Source: Novosphingobium sp. PhB165 | Lineage (GTDB): Bacteria; Pseudomonadota; Alphaproteobacteria; Sphingomonadales; Sphingomonadaceae | Direction: 5' to 3' | DNA length: 64,000 nucleotides | Assembly (NCBI RefSeq): GCF_004341845.1 | Contig: NZ_SLVB01000015.1 | Location: 1 to 64,000 of the forward strand | Part shown: positions 37,684 through 46,365 of the stretch, piece after piece | Layout of the letters: every line of letters starts with the position of its first letter | How positions within the stretch are numbered: the stretch's first letter is position 1 | Position numbers and translations under genes: made by a program | The notes under the pieces: model-generated | Seen by the model: only the letters and a program-made list of their open reading frames with translations | Databases searched by the model: none | What the model was told of the DNA's origin: nothing

Positions 37684-38247
37684 TCATGCGTCCTTTCGCC
37701 AGCGCTCCATGGCTGCCTCATGGGCGCCGCGCACCTTCTCCAGGCGGGAAGACAGCTTGCCGCGGGCCTTGGCCGCAGCTTCGCGCCGCTTTTCGATCTG
37801 GTCGGCGATCCGCTTGCGCTGGGCTTCGAGCTCCGCCAGTTCCGCGGCCAGCGCCCGGTCGTATTGCTCAAGGTCGGCTTCCGTCTCGTCCAGCGCGGCT
37901 CTGCTCGGCCTAGGCGCAGGTGGACGATCGGGGCGTTTGCCCAAGGTCTGGCCGGACTCTTCGCTGGGGGGCTTGCCTTTCTTGGTCCGATCTTCACTTT
38001 TGGGCGCGGTTTGGGCAAGCGCGGCAAGGTGTTCCTGCTGACTTCCGCGCGGGGCCTTGATGACTATGCCGGGATGGGCAAGCGGCGCTTTGGTGAATGC
38101 GGGATCGTCGACCTTTTCGGCCATGCCTTGCGCAAACAGATTGCTGTCCGCGCCCCAGGCGGCAAGCGCGGCCTTCTGGCTGGGGGCCGCCACGTAGGCA
38201 TAGTAGAAGCCTGCGGGCGCCCGGAATACTTTCAGTCTGGCCGGCAT
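37684..38247 (-). CDS. TolA-like coiled-coil protein
   Basis: 187 aa, convergent with imuB (16-base gap). The first 80 residues form a small conserved domain (KVFRAPAGFYYAYVAAPSQKA, AAWGADSNLFAQGMAEKVDDPAF); residues 80-115 are basic and Pro-rich; residues 116-187 are a strongly charged coiled coil (DLEQYDRALAAELAELEAQRKR, EAAMERWRKDA). Sphingomonad genomes often label such proteins as TolA-like, but no membrane segment or TolA domain III is visible, so a role in the Tol system is doubtful. A frameshifted paralogue is at 31883-32454 next to an imuB remnant. Confidence 0.78.
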   Translation of the reverse strand: MPARLKVFRAPAGFYYAYVAAPSQKAALAAWGADSNLFAQGMAEKVDDPAFTKAPLAHPGIVIKAPRGSQQEHLAALAQTAPKSEDRTKKGKPPSEESGQTLGKRPDRPPAPRPSRAALDETEADLEQYDRALAAELAELEAQRKRIADQIEKRREAAAKARGKLSSRLEKVRGAHEAAMERWRKDA

Positions 38248-38815
38248 CGTTGCACTCCCGGTGAAGGAGCGCGCCGCAATACCGATAGTTCCTACCCGCG
38301 CAGGTTCCCCAGCCGTAGCTTACGGTTGGCACTCCGCACCGGGACTGGCAGGATCAAGACAGCAGCATGGCGACGGGATACCCGCGGCTGAACGGCAAGA
38401 ATGGGTCGGTTTTGCTAGGGGAAGATCGCCGGGAATGGGACCTAGCCGACAGTCGCCTTTGGAGCGGCCGGCCAAGGTAAGCCGACGCTCACTCCGCTGC
38501 TGCGCGAGCCCTGGTCTGCGGCTTGCCATGGGACCTTCGCGACTTTCTGGTTCTGAGTGCCCGACACAAGAAACCAGACACTCCCAACGTTCAGCTTGCT
38601 AAAAATCCATCGGCAGCAACCGCCCGAATTCAGTCATTCGGCAGCCACTTTGACGATCCCGAAAGCGGCCGGTCTGTGTCGCTACGCCGCATGGACAAAC
38701 GTTTGCCTGAACGACGGGCAGCTATCGGGGATTTCCGGAGCCCCCTGAATGGCAGAAATGTTGGGGGAAGCGGACAACAGAGGCCTCAGATAGGATAGGT
38801 GGCTATGGTGCGCCG
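38248..38815. other. Intergenic stretch with decayed repeats
   Basis: About 570 bases. The first 130 bases match the upstream DNA of the TolA-like copy at 32.46-32.58 kb. At 38615-38641 is a short unit (CCGCCCGAATTCAGTCATTCGG) that recurs at 39319-39342. No gene. Confidence 0.5.
38616..38642. repeat. Short dispersed repeat, copy a
   Basis: CCGCCCGAATTCAGTCATTC; matches the unit at about 39319-39340 (CCGCCCGAATTAAGACATTC) with two differences. Probably a decayed intergenic repeat family. Confidence 0.45.
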
Positions 38816-39127
38816 TCAGCCATCGCGTTTTCGCTTCTTGGTGACTGCTGTATTTTTAGATTTCAAATATTCTTTAGTAAAGATGAGTCTTCCGTTTTCA
38901 CCGATGGTAAGACCTCCTTTGATGGCTGCACTCATGTATCGCCATACCCGAAATATGGCGAATAGCGTCCAAATGGTAAAGAGAATCCACGCCAACTTAA
39001 TCGCGAGATTATTCCCAATCAGTATAGCCGTTAAAAGGAGTAACGTTGTCGGCAGGGCCAAGGCACGATAATTACCTTCCTCCCAACAACGATCAACCCA
39101 ATCTCGAACAGCCGTGTAGATACTCAC
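38816..39127 (-). CDS. Small two-helix membrane protein
   Basis: 103 aa from GTG 39127. Two hydrophobic stretches, ALALPTTLLLLTAILIGNNL and IKLAWILFTIWTLFAIFRVW, are followed by a basic tail (TKEYLKSKNTAVTKKRKRDG). The gene is clearly AT-richer than its neighbours, suggesting recent acquisition. No family recognised. The start codon has a weak ribosome-binding site. Confidence 0.55.
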   Translation of the reverse strand: MSIYTAVRDWVDRCWEEGNYRALALPTTLLLLTAILIGNNLAIKLAWILFTIWTLFAIFRVWRYMSAAIKGGLTIGENGRLIFTKEYLKSKNTAVTKKRKRDG

Positions 39128-39318
39128 CAGTCAGGCTTCCAGTAAATCAGTCCGATGCCTGAAATGCCAGCCTTGCGGAATTTACGCAATGTCGGTGAAG
39201 CGGGCGCTTAATCTGCCTCAGGCTTATGTCCGCTTTGTTGGCGTGTCCGGAACGGCACCTTCCAGATTAAAATAGCGAAATGCTGCCGTTCGCTTGCGGG
39301 TGAACTGGACTGACGGCA

Positions 39319-39342
39319 GCCGCCCGAATTAAGACATTCGGT
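39319..39342. repeat. Short dispersed repeat, copy b
   Basis: CCGCCCGAATTAAGACATTC, in the intergenic space downstream of the sulfatase gene; see copy a. Confidence 0.45.
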
Positions 39343-39372
39343 GCGCCCTAGACTTCGGCCTATAGCTGCCGT

Positions 39373-41688
39373 TCATCCCTCGCCCAGGTCGATCCGTACG
39401 TGGTCTAGCTTGCCGGTGAACGTGAAAGGAGGCTTGTAGCTGAAGTCCACCGGGGCCCCTCGATCCAAACCCACATCAAGACCGTCAAACGATGAGAAGG
39501 CGACGGGGACTGTTCGCTCCAGCCTTCCTTCACCGATCTTCTCCTCACCGTCGAACAGCGCGACCGTCGCACCTTTTCCGACGCCGTCGCCGTCATAGAC
39601 GAACTTGGCTCTTACCGTCTGTTGGCCGGGCTTCAGCGGGCGGCCTGAAACGATCCGCGTACGTTCGAGGAAGAAGTTGTAGCTAAAGACCAGTCGGTCA
39701 CCTTGAACGTACCAGCCGATTCCCGCCGTGTAGCCGCCAATTGTAAAGAGCATGCCTTCGGCTCCGGTCTCGGGTATGTCCACCTGCGCAGTTAGATCGA
39801 ACGAGATGTTCGTTAGGCTCGGTGCGGCACCTTCCATGATTCCGCCCACACCTGCCCGGTAGGTGAACGACCTGCGGCCTTTGCTGGGGTTAGGCACTTC
39901 CTCGGGCTTGATCCGTGCGGCAAGCGGTCGCGTGTCGACTGGAAGGACATGATTGCGCGCTGCTTCCGCCCACCACAGTTCCTGCAACTGGCGCAGCTTG
40001 TCAGGATGCACCGTGGCGAGGTCGTTCGCTTCCGAGAAGTCCTCGTCGATGTGGTACAGTTCCCACGGTACAGTATCGAGATCGAGCGCCGACTTTTGCG
40101 CAATCCACGGGACATTGGCGAGAGAAGCGGCGCACCAGCCATCATGATAGATCGCGCGGTTGGCATAGATTTCAAAATATTGGGTCCGGCGGCGCTCAGG
40201 CGCTTCACGCCCGTCGAACGTGTAACAGATGCTGACGCCTTCGATTGGATCCTGCTGAACGCCGTTGAGCATTTCCGGGGGCGTGATCCCGGCGACCTCG
40301 TAGATCGTCGGCACAATGTCGACGACATGATGAAATTGCGTGCGGAGTCCCCCCGTATCCGTGATCCGCGATGGCCATGAGACCACCATCGGGTTACGCG
40401 TTCCGCCGAAGTGCGAGGCCACCTGCTTGGTCCATTGGAATGGCGTGTTCATCGCCCAAGCCCAGCCGACCGGAAAATGATTGTGGAGCTTGGGGCCGCC
40501 AATGTCGTCGATATGTTCCAGCGACGTTTGCCACGGCAACTCGAAGCCGTTGTAGTAAGTCACCTCATCAACCGTACCGCTCAGCCCGCCCTCGGCGCTC
40601 GAACCATTGTCGCCCACCACATAGAATACGAGCGTGTTGTCCCAGTCGGGCCGTTCACGTAACGCATCGAGGAATCGACCTATTTCATGGTCGGTATGTG
40701 CCGTGAAGCCGGCAAATGCCTCCGCCATACGCGCCGCCAGCCGCCGCTGGTCGGGCTCGAGCGAATCCCATGCCGGTATCTCGTTGGGGCGCGGCGTGAG
40801 CTGCGCATCCGCCGGGATCACGCCGAGTTCCTTCTGGCGCGCGAAAGTCTCTTCGCGATATAAATCCCAACCGCCATCGAACCTGCCCTTGAAGCGGTCG
40901 ATCCACTCACTGGGCGCGTGATGAGGTGCATGCGTCGCCCCCGTCGCCAGATAGGCGAAATACGGGCGTCCGGGCACCGCCTGCACATTATCAATCCACC
41001 GGATGGTATGGTCCACCAGATCGGTCGTCAGATGATAGTCGGGATCGGGCGAGCGCTGCACGAGGCTGTGGTTCTCGTACAGCATCGGGTCCCACTGGCT
41101 AGTCTGACCGCCGTGGAAGCCGTAGAAATAGTCGAAGCCCCACCCAGTCGGCCAGTTGTCGAACGGACCGCGCGGGTTGATGTCCCACGGCGGCGTGTTG
41201 TGGTTCTTCCCCAGCCAAGCGGTCGAGTAACCGTTTTGACGCAACACCTCGGCCACCATGCCGGTGCGTTTCGGGATGATCGCGGTGTAACCATCATAGC
41301 CGGTCGCTGACTCGGCGATCCCTCCAGCCGCAGCGACGTGATGGTTGCGGCCGGTAAGCAGAGCGGCTCGTGTCGGTGAACAAATGGCCGTCGTGTGGAA
41401 GCGGTTGTAGCGCAGTCCCTCTGCAGCGAGCCTGTCGAGCGCTGGCGTTGGGATGCCGCCGCCGAACGTTCCGAATTGCCCGAAGCCGACATCATCCAGC
41501 AGGATGACGACAATGTTGGGCGCGCCTGCGGGTGCGGTAACGGGCTGGGGGATCGAGGCAGGGTCGGAGTCTGAGACCGTCCGCCCTACTGCTCCAATGA
41601 AGCGGTGATCGGGTCGCGGCAGGACGTTCGGAGTACGCTGCGGCGCCGACATTGCACTAAAAGAAGCTTTCGGATCCAACTCCGGCAT
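39373..41688 (-). CDS. Arylsulfatase-type sulfatase
   Basis: 771 aa, GGAG eight bases before ATG 41688. Calcium-binding ILLDDVGFG (Asp65, Asp66), the formylglycine signature ICSPTRAALLTGR with Cys103 as the residue converted to formylglycine, and WLGKNHNTPPWD and VVGDNGSSAEGG active-site segments are present. The C-terminal 150 residues form a beta domain (MLFTIGGYTAGIGWYVQGDRLVFSYN). No signal peptide is visible, in line with cytoplasmic bacterial arylsulfatases of this length. It hydrolyses sulfate esters; the precise substrate is open. No sulfatase-maturing enzyme lies nearby. It belongs to an insertion that separates imuAB from dnaE2. Confidence 0.92.
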   Translation of the reverse strand: MPELDPKASFSAMSAPQRTPNVLPRPDHRFIGAVGRTVSDSDPASIPQPVTAPAGAPNIVVILLDDVGFGQFGTFGGGIPTPALDRLAAEGLRYNRFHTTAICSPTRAALLTGRNHHVAAAGGIAESATGYDGYTAIIPKRTGMVAEVLRQNGYSTAWLGKNHNTPPWDINPRGPFDNWPTGWGFDYFYGFHGGQTSQWDPMLYENHSLVQRSPDPDYHLTTDLVDHTIRWIDNVQAVPGRPYFAYLATGATHAPHHAPSEWIDRFKGRFDGGWDLYREETFARQKELGVIPADAQLTPRPNEIPAWDSLEPDQRRLAARMAEAFAGFTAHTDHEIGRFLDALRERPDWDNTLVFYVVGDNGSSAEGGLSGTVDEVTYYNGFELPWQTSLEHIDDIGGPKLHNHFPVGWAWAMNTPFQWTKQVASHFGGTRNPMVVSWPSRITDTGGLRTQFHHVVDIVPTIYEVAGITPPEMLNGVQQDPIEGVSICYTFDGREAPERRRTQYFEIYANRAIYHDGWCAASLANVPWIAQKSALDLDTVPWELYHIDEDFSEANDLATVHPDKLRQLQELWWAEAARNHVLPVDTRPLAARIKPEEVPNPSKGRRSFTYRAGVGGIMEGAAPSLTNISFDLTAQVDIPETGAEGMLFTIGGYTAGIGWYVQGDRLVFSYNFFLERTRIVSGRPLKPGQQTVRAKFVYDGDGVGKGATVALFDGEEKIGEGRLERTVPVAFSSFDGLDVGLDRGAPVDFSYKPPFTFTGKLDHVRIDLGEG

Positions 41689-42175
41689 CGCCAGACTCCG
41701 CTCAGATTCCTGTTGGAAGCAGTCAGTTGTGCGGTGCGGCGCCTTTTGCCGGTATCAGGAAAAACCCCGATACCGACAATCGCCGATGCTGAGCGAGTGG
41801 TGGAGTGCTGAAACGATCCTGCCGGGTCAAAAATCGCTTCGCGTTGCCAACGCTTCCGAAGCACTCAATCGAAAGGCGGGCAGAACAGCCAGTCAGCGGC
41901 TCGGCAGTTGCGTCGCTGCAGCGGAACGGCAACTTCTCACAAATCAAAACTTTAAAGCCGCCGGTCTCCTTACGGCCAGTCTTGGGTAGCCAGAACGGAA
42001 AAGCTGACGGGCCGCACCTTGGGAGTGAAAATCGGCGGCTGAGTGACTGGCAAGGGTCGGTTTTGGCGGGACCGCGCCAACAGCGTCGTTATCTCCAATC
42101 CCCATCGTGCTAAACGCTGCCGATCATTTTGACGGTGCGTTTCGCCAGCGCCCGAAAATATGCGAGGAGATGAGT
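41689..42175. other. Intergenic region with a dispersed repeat
   Basis: About 490 bases between the divergent sulfatase and HEPN-type operon. The only feature found is the repeat at 41996-42060. Confidence 0.5.
41996..42060 (+). repeat. Dispersed intergenic repeat, copy 1
   Basis: About 65 bases with words AAAAGC, CCGCAC.TTGGGA, GGCGGCTGAG and AAGGGTCGG, about three quarters identical by eye to 43167-43231. The two copies flank the two-gene HEPN-type operon in direct orientation. Confidence 0.55.
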
Positions 42176-42460
42176 ATGACGTTTCAACGGCCGCCTGAGC
42201 ATGGGCCGCAGTTCGAAGCTATGATGGCGCAGATTGACTTCAAGCTTACCAATGAAGGCGTCGATATCCCGACGCGACCGATGCTTGCGGTGCGCGAGGT
42301 TTCGATGACGTATAATCTCAGCATGCCGCTCGGTGGCGACACCATGCGTATGCCGCCGGAATTGCGCGAGAATGCGGCACTGAGCGAAGCGATCAATCAA
42401 TGGTACAAGGACAACTACGGCGATCGGCTGAAAGAGGATCATGCCCGGGTCGGATGGTGA
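42176..42460 (+). CDS. Small protein, first gene of a two-gene unit
   Basis: 94 aa from ATG 42176 (GGAG six bases upstream; an ATG at 42170 is too close to it). MTFQRPPEHGPQFEAMMAQIDF leads into a beta-like stretch (MLAVREVSMTYNLSMPL) and a helical, acidic C-terminus (ELRENAALSEAINQWYKDNYG). No family recognised. Its stop overlaps the start of the HEPN-like gene by seven bases, the tight coupling typical of toxin-antitoxin or two-subunit systems. Confidence 0.6.
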   Translation: MTFQRPPEHGPQFEAMMAQIDFKLTNEGVDIPTRPMLAVREVSMTYNLSMPLGGDTMRMPPELRENAALSEAINQWYKDNYGDRLKEDHARVGW

Positions 42461-43101
42461 TCCTGCTCGATGGAGATCTCTATGTCCTGCGCGTTCCTCG
42501 TGTCTTCGGCAGCGTGAATTTCGTTCTGACGCGCCAGTGGTTGCCTAACCCGGGGATCGGGAGTGGCACCGCAACCTGCAATATCACCCAGCTTGTTGAC
42601 GGGATGACCGCAGCTAAGGCCGGGCGGCTGTCCGATGCCGCGCTCAACACAATTGGGCGCGCGTTCGAGATCGCCGTGCCTGCCACGTTTACGCTTGAGA
42701 GCACGGGCCATAATTTGATGTTCATCGCTCGTGGCGATGTCGAGGCCGCGGTCAACGGTCTGATGGCGCGTGGCGGCCGCTATGGAGAATCGAAATGGGC
42801 TTCGCTTCAGGCCGCCGAAAAGGTACTCAAGGCCGCGATCGATCGCGAGGGCGCTAGATACGGTTTTACCCATGGGCTTGCTGCCCTGTGCAAGACGCTC
42901 GCCGATACCGGCCTGGCCTTTAACGCCGACGCCCAAGTCGCCGCGATTCAGTGCAAACCGGGTATTCGCTATGGTGAGGAACCTTGTATATGCGACGAGG
43001 CACTGGCAGCCCACCGCGCATCGCTTGAGCTGGTAAATGTGCTCCGTGAATCAGGCGCGAAGTTCGAACTGGGTATTGGCGGACTCCAACGATCGGGTTG
43101 A
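42454..43101 (+). CDS. Protein with a HEPN-like domain, second gene of the unit
   Basis: 215 aa from ATG 42454. Residues about 1-100 are a beta-rich part of unknown type (VILLDGDLYVLRVPRVFG). The remainder resembles HEPN domains: SKWASLQAAEKVLKAAIDREG, then RYGFTH, which has the RX4H form of the HEPN RNase site, then LAALCKTLADTGL, and a closing helix EALAAHRASLELVNVL. HEPN proteins are often RNA-cutting toxins or nucleotidyltransferase partners in defence. The assignment is by eye. Translational coupling with the 94-aa gene and flanking direct repeats suggest a mobile two-gene module. Confidence 0.6.
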   Translation: MVILLDGDLYVLRVPRVFGSVNFVLTRQWLPNPGIGSGTATCNITQLVDGMTAAKAGRLSDAALNTIGRAFEIAVPATFTLESTGHNLMFIARGDVEAAVNGLMARGGRYGESKWASLQAAEKVLKAAIDREGARYGFTHGLAALCKTLADTGLAFNADAQVAAIQCKPGIRYGEEPCICDEALAAHRASLELVNVLRESGAKFELGIGGLQRSG

Positions 43102-43166
43102 GGGGCCGTTTCGCTTTTTCGGGATCTCAAGCCTCAACCGCTTTCGGCCAGTCGCAGCGTCAGGAT

Positions 43167-43231
43167 TGAAAAAGCCGCCGGTCCGCACTTGGGAACGAGA
43201 AATTGGTGGCTGAGCGACCAGCTAGGGTCGG
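43167..43231 (+). repeat. Dispersed intergenic repeat, copy 2
   Basis: Second copy of the unit at 41996-42060, right after the HEPN-like gene. Confidence 0.55.
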
Positions 43232-43308
43232 AAGGCGAAGCCGGGCGAAGCGCCTATTTTCCGCTCCACCCGCGACATTCTCCTTCCCGAAAATTTTGTG
43301 AGCACGCG

Positions 43309-43698
43309 TTATACGGCCCAGTTATAGCGCGTTAGCGCCATCATGAAGGCGAACAGAAAAGCATAGCCAAAGCGGTCCAGGCGGACGAGCTCCTGACCTC
43401 TCTTCGCCCGAAAACGGCCAAGTATCATCATCATCCCGCCCGCAAGAACCGGCGTCACGGCGAGGTTGACTAGCCGGAGGGCAGGCTCATGGATTGCCGA
43501 ATGCGGTAAGATCAGCAAGCTGATCCCACCTGCGGCGACACCGCTCAGCGTGATCCACGCGGCCGCGATCGGTGGTGAAGGCAACCATCGGTGAACCCGT
43601 GCCAAACCACGCAGGCCCAATTCGCAGCAAACGTTGATGATAAGCTGGAGCAAGATCTCACTGATGAATTGGAAAAGGATTTCAAAAAGAAATTCCAT
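43309..43698 (-). CDS. Small four-helix membrane protein
   Basis: 129 aa from ATG 43698. Opening MEFLFEILFQFISEILLQLIINV is amphipathic/hydrophobic, followed by helices PIAAAWITLSGVAAGGISLLILP, RLVNLAVTPVLAGGMMMIL and FGYAFLFAFMMALTRY. The opening motif recurs in small membrane proteins of sphingomonads. Function unknown. Last gene of the block before proline iminopeptidase. Confidence 0.65.
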   Translation of the reverse strand: MEFLFEILFQFISEILLQLIINVCCELGLRGLARVHRWLPSPPIAAAWITLSGVAAGGISLLILPHSAIHEPALRLVNLAVTPVLAGGMMMILGRFRAKRGQELVRLDRFGYAFLFAFMMALTRYNWAV

Positions 43699-44004
43699 CA
43701 AAAGGAAGTCCGTTTACGAATATGACGTAGCCCTCATGGTCACAATGTCGATGCACTGCAAATCGGCTAAATCTCTAATGTCCGATGTAGAAAGCTGCCG
43801 GTACACTCTCGATCAGCTTGGGACCGAGGAGTGGGGAAGCAGACCGTCTGCACTTAAGCATCCGAATTTGACGACCGAGCGGCCACAAAGGGTCGACAGC
43901 CACTGAAAGCTCATGGGACGTTCCTGTCGGTTGCCGACGTTACTAAAGGCGTCCGACTCTGCCGATAGCAGCCGGTCGTTCAGGCCGGAATTTGTCCGCT
44001 CGCT
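43699..44004. other. Short gene-free stretch
   Basis: About 300 bases containing scrambled repeat-like fragments; nothing supported. Confidence 0.4.
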
Positions 44005-44961
44005 TTAGACAGCGTCCTTGCCTGCATAGCGATCAGTCGCACGGATCAATTGATCGAGAATGCCGGGTTCCGAATAAGCGTGGCCCGCCCCTTCGATCAG
44101 GTGGAAATCCGCCTCGGGCCACGCCTTGTGAAGCGCCCAGGCGTAGTGTGCGGGGCAGGGCATGTCGTAGCGGCCATGAACGATCGTGCCCGGGATCTCG
44201 CGCAGTTTGGTAGCATCGCGCAGCAGTTGACCCGGCTCGAGCCAACAATCGTGGACGAAATAGTGGGTCTCCAGCCTTGCGAACGCCAGCGCGAAATGAT
44301 CCTCGTCGTGCTGGGCGCTCATGGCAGGATCGGGCAGCAGGGTGATCACCTCGCCCTCGAACAGGCTCCAGGCCCGAGCGGCGGCAATGCGCTCCTCGGC
44401 CGTGCCGCTCGTCAGGCGGCGGTGGTAGGCTTTCAGGATATCACCGCGCTCGGCCTCGGGGATCGGGGCAATGAGACGTTCGTACTTGTCCGGGAACATC
44501 TGCGAGACGCCGAACTGGTAGAACCAGTCGAGCTCCGCCTTCGAGCACATGTAGATCCCGCGCAGGACCATTTCGCTGACGCGCTCCGGATGGGTCTGCG
44601 CATAAGCGAGCGCAAGCGTGGAGCCCCACGAGCCGCCGAAGACCAGCCACTCTTCGGCGCCGGCAAGCTCGCGTAGGCGCTCGATGTCGGCGACAAGGTG
44701 CCAGGTCGTGTTCGCGTCCAGTTCGGCATGCGGCAATGACCTGCCGCAACCGCGCTGGTCGAACAGCAGGACGTCGTAGAGCGTGGGATCGAACAGACAG
44801 CGATGCGCCGGCGAAATGCCGCCGCCGGGCCCGCCGTGAAGAAACACCGCCGGCTTGGCGCCGGGCGTGCCGCAGCGCTCATAATAGATGGAATGGCCGT
44901 CGCCGGTGTCGAGCATGCCGGTCTCATAGGGTTCGATCGGCGGGTAGGGAGTGCGAAGCAT
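44005..44961 (-). CDS. pip: Proline iminopeptidase
   Basis: 318 aa from ATG 44961, GCAGGAAGAG upstream. Alpha/beta-hydrolase with FLHGGPGGGISPAHRCLFDP (oxyanion region), LLFDQRGCGRS, nucleophile elbow FGGSWGSTLALAYAQTHPERV, catalytic Asp in VHGRYDMPCP, and catalytic His in EGAGHAYSEPG. The HGGPGGG and GGSWGS motifs are diagnostic for the S33 proline iminopeptidase family, which releases N-terminal Pro from peptides. Cytosolic. Divergent from dinB. Confidence 0.93.
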   Translation of the reverse strand: MLRTPYPPIEPYETGMLDTGDGHSIYYERCGTPGAKPAVFLHGGPGGGISPAHRCLFDPTLYDVLLFDQRGCGRSLPHAELDANTTWHLVADIERLRELAGAEEWLVFGGSWGSTLALAYAQTHPERVSEMVLRGIYMCSKAELDWFYQFGVSQMFPDKYERLIAPIPEAERGDILKAYHRRLTSGTAEERIAAARAWSLFEGEVITLLPDPAMSAQHDEDHFALAFARLETHYFVHDCWLEPGQLLRDATKLREIPGTIVHGRYDMPCPAHYAWALHKAWPEADFHLIEGAGHAYSEPGILDQLIRATDRYAGKDAV

Positions 44962-45226
44962 GGTCTCTTCCTGCGTGATTTGGTGGAGTAAGGGAAGCGC
45001 CAACTCCAGGGGGAACGGCCTCGGACCATCGCCGGCCGGTGAAGACGGTCTGGTTCGCGGTATCTTGGACCCGGCCAGCGCGTGGCGGCGGCGCCGCGTC
45101 GTTTTCCGCCCCCCACAAACCATGTCCGTTGTGGGGGTTGTGGGGCAGGCGGGCATACCTGAAGAGCTGGCGGTTGCGCTGCCATTCGCCCTCTCTGCTG
45201 CATTTGCAGTCTCGCCCTGCACATAT

Positions 45227-45241
45227 GTTCCCATTATGTTC
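45227..45241. promoter_or_regulatory. LexA (SOS) box upstream of dinB
   Basis: GTTC-CCATTAT-GTTC, an exact match to the alphaproteobacterial LexA site, 21 bases before the dinB ATG. Confidence 0.87.
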
Positions 45242-45262
45242 TGTATCGGCTATGCTGCCCGC

Positions 45263-46336
45263 ATGACCGATTCCGCACTCAGGAAGATCATCCACGTCGA
45301 CATGGACGCCTTCTTCGCGTCGGTGGAACAGCGCGATGATCCTGCGCTCAGAGGTAAGCCGGTTGCCGTGGGCTATCCTGCGGCGCGAGGCGTGGTGGCG
45401 GCGGCAAGCTACGAGGCCCGGACCTTCGGCGTACGCTCGGCGCTGCCGTCGGTCACGGCGCTTCGCCGCTGTCCGCACCTCATTTTCGTGCCGCCGCGTT
45501 TCGATGTCTACAAGGCGGTCTCGCGGCAGATTCATGCGATCTTCGAGGACTATACCGATCTCATTCAGCCCCTCTCGCTCGATGAGGCCTATCTCGATGT
45601 GACTGCAAATCGGCGCGGCATCGCGACCGCCTGGCTGACCGCTAAGGAAATCCGTAGCCGGATCCTCGAAGAAACCGGCCTGACGGCTTCGGCGGGCATT
45701 TCCTACAACAAGTTCCTGGCGAAACTCGCCTCCGACCAGAAGAAGCCCAACGGCCAGTTCGCCGTCACTCCCGACATGGGGGCAGCCTGGGTCGAGAGCT
45801 TGCCGGTCAAACGCTTCTACGGCGTCGGCCCCGTCACCGCCCGCAAGATGGAGGCGCTTGGCATCGAGACCGGCGCCGATCTGCGCGCCAAGACGCTCGG
45901 CTTCCTGCAGGAGCATTTCGGCAGCTCGGCCGACTGGTACTACCACATCGCGCGCGGCATCGATGAGCGCCCCGTCAATCCCGACCGCGAACGCAAGTCA
46001 TCGGGATCGGAAACCACCTTCGATCGCGATCTTATGGCGGACGCCGAGATCGAGGCAGGCGTACTGGGGCAGGCCGACGATGTGTGGACCTGGTGCGAGA
46101 CGGCGCAGTCGTTCGGCCGTACCGTGACAGTGAAGATCAAGTACGCCGATTTCCAGCAGATCACGCGGAGCCGGACGCACCCCAGCGTTGTCCGTAGCCA
46201 CGCGCAGCTTCGCGATGCAGCCCTTACGCTCGTTCGTCTCGTGCTGCCGACCGAGAAGGGCGTGCGCCTGGTCGGCGTGACGGTGTCCGGGTTCGAGCAG
46301 CAGGATGCCGAAACCGCGCTGCCCCTGTTTGCCTGA
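45263..46336 (+). CDS. dinB: DNA polymerase IV (DinB)
   Basis: 357 aa from ATG 45263, the standard start for the family. Catalytic motifs HVDMDAFFASVE (Asp13, Asp15) and PLSLDEAYLDVT are intact, followed by helix-hairpin-helix (VKRFYGVGPVTARKMEALGI) and little-finger domain. The C-terminal TALPLFA fits a beta-clamp-binding peptide. It performs translesion synthesis and is SOS-controlled by the LexA box just upstream. dnaE2 follows after 29 bases and is probably co-transcribed. Confidence 0.95.
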   Translation: MTDSALRKIIHVDMDAFFASVEQRDDPALRGKPVAVGYPAARGVVAAASYEARTFGVRSALPSVTALRRCPHLIFVPPRFDVYKAVSRQIHAIFEDYTDLIQPLSLDEAYLDVTANRRGIATAWLTAKEIRSRILEETGLTASAGISYNKFLAKLASDQKKPNGQFAVTPDMGAAWVESLPVKRFYGVGPVTARKMEALGIETGADLRAKTLGFLQEHFGSSADWYYHIARGIDERPVNPDRERKSSGSETTFDRDLMADAEIEAGVLGQADDVWTWCETAQSFGRTVTVKIKYADFQQITRSRTHPSVVRSHAQLRDAALTLVRLVLPTEKGVRLVGVTVSGFEQQDAETALPLFA

Positions 46337-46365
46337 GAATTTGGCCCGAACGGGCCGGTGACGCC

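Noticed and set aside
36486..38027. 513-codon minus frame over imuB and the TolA-like gene
   Set aside because: Antisense or out-of-frame to two recognisable genes; no domain.
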